The notes below the pieces were generated by a model. That model ran no database searches, was not told where the DNA came from, and saw only the letters and a program-made list of their open reading frames with translations. From the NCBI RefSeq assembly GCF_000420025.1, contig NZ_ATUD01000003.1:1-64000 (forward strand): a stretch of DNA of 64,000 nt, written 5' to 3'. The number at the start of each line of letters is the position of its first letter. The first letter of the stretch is position 1. The translations under genes were made by a program, and so were the position numbers. Positions 33,532-44,014 of the stretch are shown here, piece after piece. This DNA is from Patulibacter americanus DSM 16676 (GTDB lineage: Bacteria; Actinomycetota; Thermoleophilia; Solirubrobacterales; Solirubrobacteraceae).

Positions 33532-33537
33532 TAGGAT
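33532..33537 (+). promoter_or_regulatory. Putative -10 (TAGGAT) of the TetR gene
   Basis: TAGGAT overlaps the ATG at 33536 and lies 7 bases before GTG 33545. This indicates that the GTG, not the ATG, is the true start. Confidence 0.5.
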
Positions 33538-33544
33538 GCGGGGG

Positions 33545-34210
33545 GTGACGTTTCAGCGGGCGCGCAGCGAGGAACAGCGGGAGATCCGCCGCCGGGCGAT
33601 CCTGGACACGACGGCGGCCATGCTCGCCGAGATGCCCGTGGCCGCGGTGACCCTCAACGAGCTCAGCCGGCGGGTGGGCCTGGCCAAGTCGAACGTCCTG
33701 CGGTACTTCGAGTCGCGCGAGGCGGTGCTGCTCGAGCTGCTGGACGTGTTCCTGGGGACCTGGCTCGCCGAGCTGGCGGACGACCTGGACGCGGGCGTCG
33801 AGGCCCGGGCGACGCCGGAGGTGCGGGCGGGGCAGCTGGCCGACGTCCTCAGCCGGTCGCTGGCGGAGCGGGTGGTGCTCTGCGACCTCTTCGGCGCGCA
33901 GGGCGGCGTCCTCGAGCACAACGTCTCCGTCGAGGTGGTCAAGCGGCACAAGCGTGCGTCCCTCGCGCGGCTGACGACGATGGTCGACCTCGTGCGCCGG
34001 CACCTGCCGGAGCTCGGCGACGGCGTGCAGCGGTTCTGCCTGATGAGCCTGGTCTCGGCGGGAGCCCTGTCGGCGTACGTCCCGCCGCCGCCCAGCCTCG
34101 TCGCCGCCTACGCGGAGGAGCCCGCCCTCGGCGTGCTGGAGCTGGACCTGCAGGCCGCCCTGCGGAACTCGTTCACCGCGACGCTGGTGGGCGTGCTGCC
34201 GCGCGACTGA
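33545..34210 (+). CDS. TetR-family transcriptional regulator
   Basis: About 221 residues. The N-terminal helix-turn-helix (AVTLNELSRRVGLAKSNVLRYFESREAVLLELL, about 30-62) is typical; the C-terminal domain resembles the TetR_C_17-like all-helical ligand-binding domains. It is divergent from the SDR gene with three operator-like motifs between them, so autoregulation and control of the SDR are likely. An ATG at 33536 is in frame but lies inside the probable -10 box, so GTG 33545 is preferred. Confidence 0.92.
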   Translation: MTFQRARSEEQREIRRRAILDTTAAMLAEMPVAAVTLNELSRRVGLAKSNVLRYFESREAVLLELLDVFLGTWLAELADDLDAGVEARATPEVRAGQLADVLSRSLAERVVLCDLFGAQGGVLEHNVSVEVVKRHKRASLARLTTMVDLVRRHLPELGDGVQRFCLMSLVSAGALSAYVPPPPSLVAAYAEEPALGVLELDLQAALRNSFTATLVGVLPRD

Positions 34211-34236
34211 CCCGCGGCGCCGGGACCTCCCCGGGG

Positions 34237-35364
34237 TCAGTCCATCCGCCAGGGCGAGGACACGACCGGTGCCTGCGCCACCGCCTCCTCCGTCACCCGG
34301 TCCGGGCCGCTCGAGCGCACGCCGGGGCCCCACAGGACGCCGGGGACGGGGTCGGCGAGGTGCTCGCCCGTGCGCGGGTCGGTCCCGTGGTCCGGGACGA
34401 TCGCGAGCGTGGCGCCGAGGTCGAGCACGACGGCCGCCAGCGGGGCGATCAGGTCGCGGTCGATCTTCTGCATCTCGAGCCGCTTGGCCTGCGGGTCGCG
34501 GGCGTGGGCGGCCTCGTCCGGGCTGCCGACGTGGACGACGACGGTGTGGATGCCGTCGCGCAGCAGGCTCACGGCGGCGCGGGCCTTCGCGGCGACCGAC
34601 GTGCCGGGGCGGCCGGTGGCGCCGGCGGGGTGCACGGTCGCGGCGCCCATGAGCCGGGCCACCCCGGCCATCGTGGAGCGGGGCGCGCAGACCACGACGG
34701 TGTCCTCGTCGAGGATCGGCGGCGGCTCGATCCCGTCCGGCCACAGCTGGAAGCGGGGGAGGTCGTCGGGGTCGTGCGTTCCGGCGACGCCGTGGGCGGA
34801 GCCCAGGTCGTCGAGATCGAGGCGGCGCGGGAGCGTCGGGGTGCGGTGGCCCCAGACGAGGAAGCGGTGGGCGGAGAGGTGCTCGACGTGCAGCGCCTCG
34901 TCCAGCCCGCGCAGCAGCGTGAGGGCGCTCGGCGCGAGCTCGGGCCAGGGGCGGCCGTCGTCGTGGCGCACGTCGACGCGGTGGACGACGGCGCCGCGGG
35001 GCTCGTCCAACCCGTGCGCGGCGGCGTCGATCCGCCCGCGGGAGACGACGCCCGTCGGTGCCCACCCCAGGAGGGTCGGCAGGCCGACCTCGCTGCCGGG
35101 CTGCAGACCCTCCGGCGTGGTCGCCACGCGGCGCACCGCTCCCCGGCGCGCGACGGCGTTCAGGGCCATCGGCTTGACGGAGGAGAGCGTCGTGCCGAGC
35201 GGACCCGGGCGCTCCGCCAGCCCGTCCGGGATCACGAGCACGCGACGCCCGCGCGTGTGGCCCGCCGCCTCGGCGCGCGCGGCCGCGTCGCGGTCCTCCG
35301 CGGCGTCGAGGTCGTCGGCGTCGTCCGGGGCGTCCCAGACGTCGGTGAGGCCGGCGGCACTCAC
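34237..35364 (-). CDS. Alkaline-phosphatase-superfamily phosphomutase-like protein in the B12 operon
   Basis: 375-residue protein resembling archaeal-type cofactor-independent phosphoglycerate mutases (ApgM). It has the metal/Ser-region VLVIPDGLAERPG, VVVHVGSPDEAAHARD and AIVPDHGTDPRTGEH, which correspond to the D, D-x-x-x-H and DH metal ligands of the superfamily. It is the last gene of an operon reading cobA, cbiM, cobO and this gene (5-base gap after cobO), so a role in B12 is likelier than glycolysis. A phosphatase for alpha-ribazole phosphate or a phosphomutase feeding the nucleotide loop is possible but unproven. The N-terminal 40 residues are acidic and variable. Confidence 0.8.
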   Translation of the reverse strand: MSAAGLTDVWDAPDDADDLDAAEDRDAAARAEAAGHTRGRRVLVIPDGLAERPGPLGTTLSSVKPMALNAVARRGAVRRVATTPEGLQPGSEVGLPTLLGWAPTGVVSRGRIDAAAHGLDEPRGAVVHRVDVRHDDGRPWPELAPSALTLLRGLDEALHVEHLSAHRFLVWGHRTPTLPRRLDLDDLGSAHGVAGTHDPDDLPRFQLWPDGIEPPPILDEDTVVVCAPRSTMAGVARLMGAATVHPAGATGRPGTSVAAKARAAVSLLRDGIHTVVVHVGSPDEAAHARDPQAKRLEMQKIDRDLIAPLAAVVLDLGATLAIVPDHGTDPRTGEHLADPVPGVLWGPGVRSSGPDRVTEEAVAQAPVVSSPWRMD

Positions 35365-35368
35365 CGGG

Positions 35369-36091
35369 TCACCAGTCGATGCCCTGCTGGGCGCGGATCC
35401 CGGCCTGCATCGGGTGCTTCACGTTCTGGACCTCGGACACGAGGTCGGCGACCTCGATCAACCGCTCGTGGGCGTTGCGCCCCGTGAGGACGACGTGCTG
35501 GAACCCCGGGCGTCCCTGCAGGGTCGCGACGACGTCCTCCACGTCGATCCAGCCCCAGGAGATGGGGTAGGTGATCTCGTCGAGCAGGAGGAACTCGTAG
35601 CGCTCCTCCGCGATCCGGCGCTTGACCTCGTCCCAGCCCGCCTTCGCGATGTCCTCGGACTCCGTCATGTCGCGCTGGATCCAGGTCCAGCCCTTGCCCT
35701 GGATCTCCCACTCGATCGTGCCGCCCGCGCCCGAGGCGTGCAGAGCCTCGGCGGCCTTGCGCTCGCCGACCTTCCACTTGCCGCCCTTCACGAACTGGAA
35801 GACGCCGGAGCGATAGCCGCGGGCCCAGGCGCGCTGCAGCATGCCGAAGCTCGAGGTCGACTTGCCCTTGCCCGTGCCGGTCACGACCGCGACCAGCGGG
35901 ATGTCGCGCTTCTTGCGGCGGACGGCCTCCTCCGAGCCCTGGTCGTCCGGCGTGTGGGGCAGGTCGGCGGCGGCGTGGCGCTCCGCGGCCTCGGGGCCCG
36001 GGGCGACCGTCGGCTCGGCGGCGGTCGCGCCCTCGTCCGGGTTCGCGTTGCCCGGCGTGGGGGTCTGCGGGGTGGCGTGCTCGTCGGTCAT
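35369..36091 (-). CDS. cobO: Cob(I)yrinic acid a,c-diamide adenosyltransferase
   Basis: 240-residue CobO/CobA (BtuR)-type enzyme that attaches the adenosyl group to cobalt. A disordered acidic N-terminal extension (about 1-55) is followed by P-loop TGTGKGKSTSSFGML, VFQFVKGGKWKVGE, EFLLLDEITYPISWGWID and HVVLTGRNAHERLIEVADLVSEV. The start ATG overlaps the cbiM stop (ATGA). The extension is longer than in E. coli BtuR, and no function is assigned to it. Confidence 0.95.
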   Translation of the reverse strand: MTDEHATPQTPTPGNANPDEGATAAEPTVAPGPEAAERHAAADLPHTPDDQGSEEAVRRKKRDIPLVAVVTGTGKGKSTSSFGMLQRAWARGYRSGVFQFVKGGKWKVGERKAAEALHASGAGGTIEWEIQGKGWTWIQRDMTESEDIAKAGWDEVKRRIAEERYEFLLLDEITYPISWGWIDVEDVVATLQGRPGFQHVVLTGRNAHERLIEVADLVSEVQNVKHPMQAGIRAQQGIDW

Positions 36092-37002
36092 GCGGGGCCT
36101 CCGGAGGTGGTGCGCGGGTCGTCGATCATGGCGCCCGGACCGGCGGACGCGTCCGGGGCGCCGTCCGGCCCGGCCTCGGCGGTCGCGGGCCCCTGCGGCT
36201 CGCATCCCGCCGGCGGCGGCACGACCGACGCCTCAGGGTCGCCGGCCGCGCGCGGGCCCTGCGGCTCGCTGCCGGCCGGCGGCGGGACGTGCGGCCCCGC
36301 GGCGGCCGGGCGCGCCCGGGGCCGGCGGCGCTTCGGCCGCAGCTCGGGCGGCGCGATCAGGACGAGGTCGGGCCGCCGGGCCAGCAGCGCGCGGACGATC
36401 CCCGCCGTGACGATCGCCTCGATCACGCCGACGAAGGCGTAGACGCCGATCGTCCCGCCGATCACGGGCTCGATGTTGACCGCGCCCTGGTGGCCCAGGT
36501 GGAACTCGAGCACGAACAGGCAGGCCGCGAGGAGCACGTTGACGTACGCCGCCACGGCGCAGGCCAACGCGAGTCCGCCCGCCGTGCTGCGGCCGCGGAT
36601 CCGCCGGACCACCGACTGGATCAGGCGCAGGATGGGGTAGCCGATGAACGCGGGGACGAGCGCCGCGTTGACGATGTTCAGGCCGAGGACGGTGATGCCG
36701 CCGTCGCCCTGCACGAGCGCCTGGACGATCGTGACGACGGCGATCGTGAGCATCCCGAGCCACGGCCCGAGCAGCGCGACGGCGAGCGTGCCGCCCAGCA
36801 GGTGGCCCTGGGTGCCCACGCCGATCGGGATGAAGGGGGTGTCGCCGACGAGGAAGAACGCCCCGGCGAGGCCCGCGAGGGGCAGGCGGCCGTCGTCGCC
36901 CTTCACGTCGGCGCGCGAGATCGCGAACGCCATGCCCGCGACGGCGACCCCGGCACCGATCGCCGTGGCCTCGCCGGAGAGGAACCCCTCAGGGATGTGC
37001 AC
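36088..37002 (-). CDS. cbiM: Cobalt ECF transporter S component CbiM with long disordered tail
   Basis: 304-residue membrane protein. The start MHIPEGFLSG (with His2 at the metal-binding N-terminus) and about seven membrane segments to residue 210 identify CbiM. Residues 215-304 form a cytoplasmic Pro/Gly/Ala tail with a repeated decapeptide (PPPAGSEPQGP and PPPAGCEPQGP) not usual in CbiM. No cbiN or cbiQ is adjacent; the only matching ATPase in the window is fused to CbiX at 49703-51493. Operon with cobA upstream (14-base overlap) and cobO downstream (ATGA). Confidence 0.93.
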   Translation of the reverse strand: MHIPEGFLSGEATAIGAGVAVAGMAFAISRADVKGDDGRLPLAGLAGAFFLVGDTPFIPIGVGTQGHLLGGTLAVALLGPWLGMLTIAVVTIVQALVQGDGGITVLGLNIVNAALVPAFIGYPILRLIQSVVRRIRGRSTAGGLALACAVAAYVNVLLAACLFVLEFHLGHQGAVNIEPVIGGTIGVYAFVGVIEAIVTAGIVRALLARRPDLVLIAPPELRPKRRRPRARPAAAGPHVPPPAGSEPQGPRAAGDPEASVVPPPAGCEPQGPATAEAGPDGAPDASAGPGAMIDDPRTTSGGPA

Positions 37003-37888
37003 GGAAGGCCTCCGGGTCGGAGGAGGTGGGTGCGGACGCAGGTCCCGCCGGTGCGGATGCCGGATCCGGTGCCGGTGTCGGGCCGACGCCGTCGCGGCGG
37101 CGCGGGACGACCGGCGTGAGCGCCCCGGCCTCCTCCACGGTGCGCGCGACGCCGCCGTCGAACCAGTCGAGCTCGAGCGCGGCGACCGCGCCGATCACGA
37201 ACGTGACGGGCGGGTCCTGCCGCGGGGGGAGGGCGGCGAGCGTGCCGCGGATCGTCTCCTGCGCCCCGGCGCGCCCGGCGGCGCTGATGCCCGCCACGGG
37301 CGTCAGCGGGTCCATCCCGGCGGCGATGAGCCAGCCCGCGATGCGGCGGATCCGCGAGCGGCCCGTGAGGACGACGATCGTCCCGCCGAGGCGCGCGAGG
37401 GCGTCCCAGTCGACCTCGCCCGGATACTCGGGGTCGCTGTTGCCCGCGAGCACCGTGACGGTGCGCGAGAGCTGCCGCACGTGGACGGGGATCCCGGCGA
37501 AGGCCGGCGCGGCCAGCCCCGCGCTCAACCCGGGTACGACCGTGAAGGGGACGCCGGCCGCGCGCAGGGCGAGGGCCTCCTCGCCGCCGCGGGCCGCGAC
37601 GAACGGATCGCCGCTCTTGAGCCGCACGACCTCGCGCCCGCCCCGGCCGAGCTCCACGAGCAGCGCGCAGACCTCGTCCTGGGGGAGGGCGCGGCGGGCC
37701 GGGCGTCCGTCGGCCGCCGGCACCTTGCCGACGAGCACGCGCTCGGCGGTCGGTGGCGCGAGCGCGACTACGGGATCGGAGGAGGGGCGGTCGCTGACGA
37801 CGACCTCCGCGGAGCGCAGGAGCTCCGCGGCGCGGACCGTGAGGAGGTCCGGATCGCCCGGGCCGGCCCCGATGAGGTGGACCGTCAC
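36989..37888 (-). CDS. cobA: Uroporphyrinogen-III C-methyltransferase (SUMT)
   Basis: 299-residue enzyme making precorrin-2 by C2 and C7 methylation. Motifs are VHLIGAGPGDPDLLTVRA, VRLKSGDPFVAARGGEE, VPGLSAGLAAPAFAGIPVHVR and VTVLAGN, followed by a Pro/Ala/Ser tail of about 40 residues. GTG 37888 is preferred to GTG 37897 because the upstream GTG lies inside a TACCGT -10-like box. The gene heads the operon cobA, cbiM, cobO, PGM-like; its 3' end overlaps cbiM by 14 bases. No uroporphyrinogen synthase or CysG fusion is present. Confidence 0.95.
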   Translation of the reverse strand: MTVHLIGAGPGDPDLLTVRAAELLRSAEVVVSDRPSSDPVVALAPPTAERVLVGKVPAADGRPARRALPQDEVCALLVELGRGGREVVRLKSGDPFVAARGGEEALALRAAGVPFTVVPGLSAGLAAPAFAGIPVHVRQLSRTVTVLAGNSDPEYPGEVDWDALARLGGTIVVLTGRSRIRRIAGWLIAAGMDPLTPVAGISAAGRAGAQETIRGTLAALPPRQDPPVTFVIGAVAALELDWFDGGVARTVEEAGALTPVVPRRRDGVGPTPAPDPASAPAGPASAPTSSDPEAFRAHP

Positions 37889-37895
37889 CGGCGGC

Positions 37896-37901
37896 ACGGT
37901 A
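37896..37901 (-). promoter_or_regulatory. Putative -10 (TACCGT) of the cobA-cbiM-cobO operon
   Basis: Minus-strand TACCGT, 7 bases before GTG 37888. No cobalamin riboswitch box was recognised upstream. Confidence 0.5.
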
Positions 37902-38116
37902 CCGGAGAGGACCGGGGGCCTGCGGGCCTCGACCGGACGCCGCCGTCGCGTGACCCCTGCGGACCAAGGACCCCCCGACCGGGGCGCCCCGGCGAGCGGG
38001 CTGGACGTTCGGGCTCGGACGTTCGGCTAGACCGTTCGGTGAAACCCCCGTTCCCACGTAAGACCACTCCCGTGTGGACGTTTGACACTCAAGCCGCCGC
38101 CGCGCGGCTCCGATGG

Positions 38117-39811
38117 ATGAGCATGGACCGGCGCACCCGACGTGACGTGACGGTGACCTCCGCCCTCGGGGTCACGCTGGTCGTCGCGACGCTCACCCTC
38201 GGCGACGCCTTCATCCACACGGGTGATGCGGACGTCGACGCCTCCGCCCAGCGCGGCGCCGGTGCCCTGCAGCTCCCCGACGCCCCCGCGGCCCGCTCCA
38301 TCGGTCGCGGCCCGGGTGGCACGGTCTCCCTGACGGTCCCGGCGACGACCGGGCGCGCCGGCGACGACCTCGTCGCGGCGCTCCCCGTCGACCCGACGAC
38401 CGCCGCTGCCGGCGGGACGTCCGGCGGCACCACCAACCCCTCTTCCTCGGCCGCCGGCTCCAGCGCCGGGTCCTCGCGCCCCTCCGGTGGTCGCGGCGCC
38501 GGCGGTACCTCCGGCTCCACGGGCTCGGCGATCCGCCCCGGCGGCTCGGGTTCCGGCGCGGCCGCGGGCCCCGGCAGCGGTGCGGGCGCCGGCGTGGGCG
38601 GCGGCGGGGCCGCCCCGACGCCTTCCACCCCGGCGCCCGACGGCGTGGGTGGCGGCGGTGCCGCGACGCCCGCCGCGCCCACGACGCCGGCCTCCACCCG
38701 CGTGCGCCTGCGCGTCACGGACATGTCCGTCACCGGGACCGAGGCGGGCACGCTCCAGCCCGGGTCCCAGGTCCGTCTGCGCCTGGCCGCCTCGCAGCCG
38801 CCCGCCGCCGACGGCACGGCCAGCACCGTCCCCGAGCGCGTCGACGTGCGGCTCGGCCTGGACGAGAAGGCCATCGCGGCGCTCAAGGCGAACGCCGGCG
38901 ACGGCACCAACCCGGTCGCGCTCCGCGCCCTCGTGGACCTCGTCGACGCGTCCACGGGCAACTTCTCCGTGCGCGTCCGCATGCAGCTGAAGCCGGTCGA
39001 GACCCAGCTCACGAAGATCGCCTACAACGAGACGGACGCCGGCGCCGGCGCCAGCAACGTCGTCGAGGTCCTCGCCCCGATCGCCGAGAAGGCCGCGACG
39101 CCCGGCGACCCGACGACGCCGAAGCCGACGGACCCGAAGCCCGGCACCCCGACGACGCCGGGCACCCCGACCACGCCGGGCACCCCGACGACGCCGGGCA
39201 CCCCGACGACGCCGGGCACCCCGACCACGCCCACGACGCCGACGCAGCCCACGACCCCGGTGACCCCGGCGGAGCCCACGACCCCGGCGGCCCCGGTGAC
39301 GCCGGCGGAGCCCGCTCCCGATCCGGTCGAGGTCATCCTGCCGCTGCGGCCCGCCCCGGGCGTGCCGAGCGGTGGCGACGGCGCCTCCATCAGCCTGCCG
39401 CTCCCCGCGACCCCCGCCCCGGTCGGGACCCCCGACGCCTCCGCCGGCGTCGACGTGGTGGTGCACGTGCCCGAGGTCGACGAGCCCCTGGGCGGCACGC
39501 CCGAGGAGCTGACGCCGATCCCCGAGCCGACGCCCGACCCGGCCCCGGTCCCGGATCCCGCCCCGGCCCCCGAGCCGGCTCCGGCCCCGGAGCCGGAGCC
39601 GGCACCGGCCACGCCGGATCAGGTGTCCCCGCAGCTCGGCACCGTCCCCGGCGGCGGCAGCCCGGCGAAGGACGAGGACGAGGACGAGGCCCCGGCGAGC
39701 CCGAAGCCCGACGAGGAGAAGGCCGCGGCCGACGCCCCGGCGCCCGCCGCCGCCACCCCGGCCCCGGAGGCCGCGACCGCGGCCCCGGTCCCGGCCGCCG
39801 ACGCGGGCTGA
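38117..39811 (+). CDS. Exported Pro/Thr/Gly-rich low-complexity surface protein
   Basis: About 564 residues. An N-terminal membrane anchor or signal (about 13-30) is followed by a Gly/Ser/Ala-rich spacer (90-190), a compact beta-like segment (195-320: RVRLRVTDMSVTGTEAG to VVEVLAPIAEK), five GTPTTP repeats (about 343-372), more Pro/Thr/Glu-Pro repeats, and an acidic Pro/Ala tail. No LPXTG or C-terminal anchor. It looks like a wall-spanning or extracellular linker protein; function unknown. Start may be ATG 38117 or 38123. Reading frames on the opposite strand across this gene are GC artefacts. Confidence 0.8.
   Translation: MSMDRRTRRDVTVTSALGVTLVVATLTLGDAFIHTGDADVDASAQRGAGALQLPDAPAARSIGRGPGGTVSLTVPATTGRAGDDLVAALPVDPTTAAAGGTSGGTTNPSSSAAGSSAGSSRPSGGRGAGGTSGSTGSAIRPGGSGSGAAAGPGSGAGAGVGGGGAAPTPSTPAPDGVGGGGAATPAAPTTPASTRVRLRVTDMSVTGTEAGTLQPGSQVRLRLAASQPPAADGTASTVPERVDVRLGLDEKAIAALKANAGDGTNPVALRALVDLVDASTGNFSVRVRMQLKPVETQLTKIAYNETDAGAGASNVVEVLAPIAEKAATPGDPTTPKPTDPKPGTPTTPGTPTTPGTPTTPGTPTTPGTPTTPTTPTQPTTPVTPAEPTTPAAPVTPAEPAPDPVEVILPLRPAPGVPSGGDGASISLPLPATPAPVGTPDASAGVDVVVHVPEVDEPLGGTPEELTPIPEPTPDPAPVPDPAPAPEPAPAPEPEPAPATPDQVSPQLGTVPGGGSPAKDEDEDEAPASPKPDEEKAAADAPAPAAATPAPEAATAAPVPAADAG
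39143..39232 (+). repeat. Five 18-bp coding repeats (GTPTTP)
   Basis: Five head-to-tail 18-base units beginning GGCACCCCGACGACGCCG, differing only at one or two bases, inside the Pro-rich protein gene. Copy number is likely to vary by slippage. Confidence 0.9.
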
Positions 39812-40004
39812 GCCCGAGCCCGCGGCACCCGCCGCGGTTCGCTGCCAGCACCTCCGGGGCGTCCCGGAACCGCGTCCGCGGCACCCGTCGCGGACCGCCG
39901 CCACCGCGTCCGCGGCGCCCGCCGCGCGCGGACACCTCAACCCTCCGCCGTCGCCGCCCCGGGCCGGCCGCCGTCCCGACGACCGGCCGCCCTACGATGT
40001 CGCC
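39812..40004. other. Intergenic region with GC-rich repeated words
   Basis: 193 bases between the Pro-rich protein and cobJ. It holds several copies of CCGCGGCACCC-like words that may form hairpins; no gene is seen. It ends with the TACGAT box of cobJ. Confidence 0.5.
39993..39998 (+). promoter_or_regulatory. Putative -10 (TACGAT) of cobJ
   Basis: TACGAT exactly 6 bases before ATG 40005, a textbook leaderless layout. Confidence 0.6.
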
Positions 40005-40739
40005 ATGCCCGGGACCCTGTGGATCGTCGGCCTCGGTCCCGGCGGGCCGGAGCTCCGTACCGGCCGTGCGACGGCCGTCGTCTCGGCGGCCGACGCCGTC
40101 GTCGGCTACGGCCCCTACGTCGACCAGTGCGCCGACCTCCTGCGGGAGGAGCAGCTCGTCGAGCGCGGCACGATGGGGCAGGAGGAGGAGCGCGCCGAGC
40201 GCGCCGTCGCCCTGGCCGTCGAGGGCCGCGGGGTGGCGCTCGTGTCCTCCGGCGACACCGGGATCTTCGGCATGGCCGCACTCGCCCTGCGCGCCGTCGC
40301 CGCGGTGCCCGAGGACCGACGGCCGGGCGTCGAGGTCGTCCCCGGGGTGACGGCCGGCACCGCGGCCGCCGCCCTGCTCGGGGCGCCGCTGGGCGACTTC
40401 GCGACGGTCTCGCTCTCCGACGTCCTCGTGCCGTGGGAGCAGGTCGAGTCGCGCCTCTCCGCCCTGGCCGCCACGGACCTGGCCCTCACGCTCTACAACC
40501 CGCGCTCGCGCACCCGCACCTGGCAGCTCGACCGCGTCCGCGAGCTGCTCCTGGAGCACCGCGACCCGGCCACCCCCGTGGCGCTGGCCACGGACGTCGG
40601 CCGGCCGGAGCAGCACGTCGAGGTCGCGACGCTCGGCGACTTCGACGCCGAGCGGGTCGCCATGCGCACGCTCGTCCTCGTGGCCGGGCCGACGGTCGAG
40701 CGGCTCGGCCCCTGGCTCGTCACGGCCCGCGGCCGCTGA
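40005..40739 (+). CDS. cobJ: Precorrin-3B/cobalt-factor III C17-methyltransferase
   Basis: 244-residue SAM-dependent methylase that methylates C17 during ring contraction. It shows IVGLGPGGPELRTGRA, VVGYGPYVDQ, ALVSSGDTGIFGMAALAL, VVPGVTAGTAAAALLGAPLG and LTLYNPRSRTRTWQLDRV, all CobJ/CbiH signatures. It is a single-domain form without fused CbiG or nitrite reductase-like modules. Stands alone on the plus strand and is probably leaderless. Confidence 0.95.
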   Translation: MPGTLWIVGLGPGGPELRTGRATAVVSAADAVVGYGPYVDQCADLLREEQLVERGTMGQEEERAERAVALAVEGRGVALVSSGDTGIFGMAALALRAVAAVPEDRRPGVEVVPGVTAGTAAAALLGAPLGDFATVSLSDVLVPWEQVESRLSALAATDLALTLYNPRSRTRTWQLDRVRELLLEHRDPATPVALATDVGRPEQHVEVATLGDFDAERVAMRTLVLVAGPTVERLGPWLVTARGR

Positions 40740-40826
40740 TCCCGCCCGGGGGCCGCGACGCCCCGGGGCCGCGGCCGCTGGCGGCCTCAGGGGCCCGATG
40801 CCCCGGGCCCGTGGCCGCCCGCGGCC

Positions 40827-43402
<2,576 letters not shown>

Positions 43403-43403
43403 G

Positions 43404-43417
43404 CGAACGCATGTTCG
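43404..43417. promoter_or_regulatory. LexA (SOS) box of the SplB-like gene
   Basis: CGAACGCATGTTCG matches the Gram-positive LexA/DinR consensus CGAACRNRYGTTYG at every position, within longer 8-bp arms ATGCGAAC/GTTCGCAT. It lies 1-15 bases upstream of the ATG at 43402, across the likely transcription start. Confidence 0.85.
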
Positions 43418-43498
43418 CATACGGCGGAGACGGCGGGGATGCCGTCGTCCGGATCGCGTCGGCCCCGGGCGGCCGCGGGGCGGGTCCGCACCGTCGTC

Positions 43499-43504
43499 TA
43501 GGGT
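43499..43504 (+). promoter_or_regulatory. Putative -10 (TAGGGT) of the GNAT gene
   Basis: TAGGGT 6 bases before GTG 43511. Confidence 0.5.
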
Positions 43505-43510
43505 CGGTCC

Positions 43511-43975
43511 GTGCCCGCCGAGATCAGCCTGGTCCCCGTCGACCGCGAGAACGTGCGACCGGTGTGCGACCTCGTGCTCGCCCCGGGGCAGGAGACGTTC
43601 GTGGCGCCGGCGGCGACGACGGTCGCCGAGGCCGCGTACGAACCGGACGCGTGGCTGCGGGCGATCGCGCTCGACGGCGTGCCCGTCGGGGTGGTGCTGC
43701 TCGTGCGCGACGCGCCGGACGAGCCCTACTTCCTGGTGCGCCTGATGGTCGACGCCGCGTACCAGCGGCGCGGGATCGGCGCGCAGGCGGTGGCGCTGAC
43801 GCTCGCGCACCTGCGCGGGCTGTCCGGCGAGGACCGCCTGCGGACGAGCTGCATCCCCGGGGAGGGGTCCCCGCTCCCGTTCTACCGCGGGCTGGGCTTC
43901 ACCGAGACGGGAGAGGTCGACGACGACGGCGAGCGCGTCCTGGAGCGGGGGCTCGAGCCCGACCCGCGCGGCTGA
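43511..43975 (+). CDS. GNAT-family N-acetyltransferase (spermidine acetyltransferase-like)
   Basis: 154-residue acetyltransferase. VRLMVDAAYQRRGIGAQAVALTLAHL carries the acetyl-CoA RRGIGAQA loop, and the N-terminal LVPVDRENVRPVCDLVLAPGQETFVAP resembles diamine/spermidine acetyltransferases (BltD type). Leaderless GTG start. No partner gene identifies the substrate. Confidence 0.88.
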   Translation: MPAEISLVPVDRENVRPVCDLVLAPGQETFVAPAATTVAEAAYEPDAWLRAIALDGVPVGVVLLVRDAPDEPYFLVRLMVDAAYQRRGIGAQAVALTLAHLRGLSGEDRLRTSCIPGEGSPLPFYRGLGFTETGEVDDDGERVLERGLEPDPRG

Positions 43976-44003
43976 GCCCCGCGCCATCGCTCTCCGAAGG
44001 GCG

Positions 44004-44009
44004 TAGTGT
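44004..44009 (+). promoter_or_regulatory. Putative -10 (TAGTGT) of the HDOD-LuxR gene
   Basis: TAGTGT overlaps the GTG at 44006 and lies 5 bases before the in-frame GTG at 44015, which is therefore preferred as start. Confidence 0.45.
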
Positions 44010-44014
44010 CCTTC

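Noticed and set aside
37889..38116. Cobalamin riboswitch upstream of the cobA-cbiM-cobO operon or other cob genes
   Set aside because: I looked for the conserved B12 box (AGYCAGGAGACCTGCC-like) and its complement near all cob starts and did not find it.
39143..39232. CRISPR-like array
   Set aside because: The 18-bp units are contiguous, without spacers, and lie in frame inside a Pro/Thr-rich protein.
38027..39940. 637-codon minus-strand frame opposite the Pro-rich protein
   Set aside because: Arg/Gly repeats mirror the Pro/Thr repeats of the plus-strand gene; no start context and no motifs.
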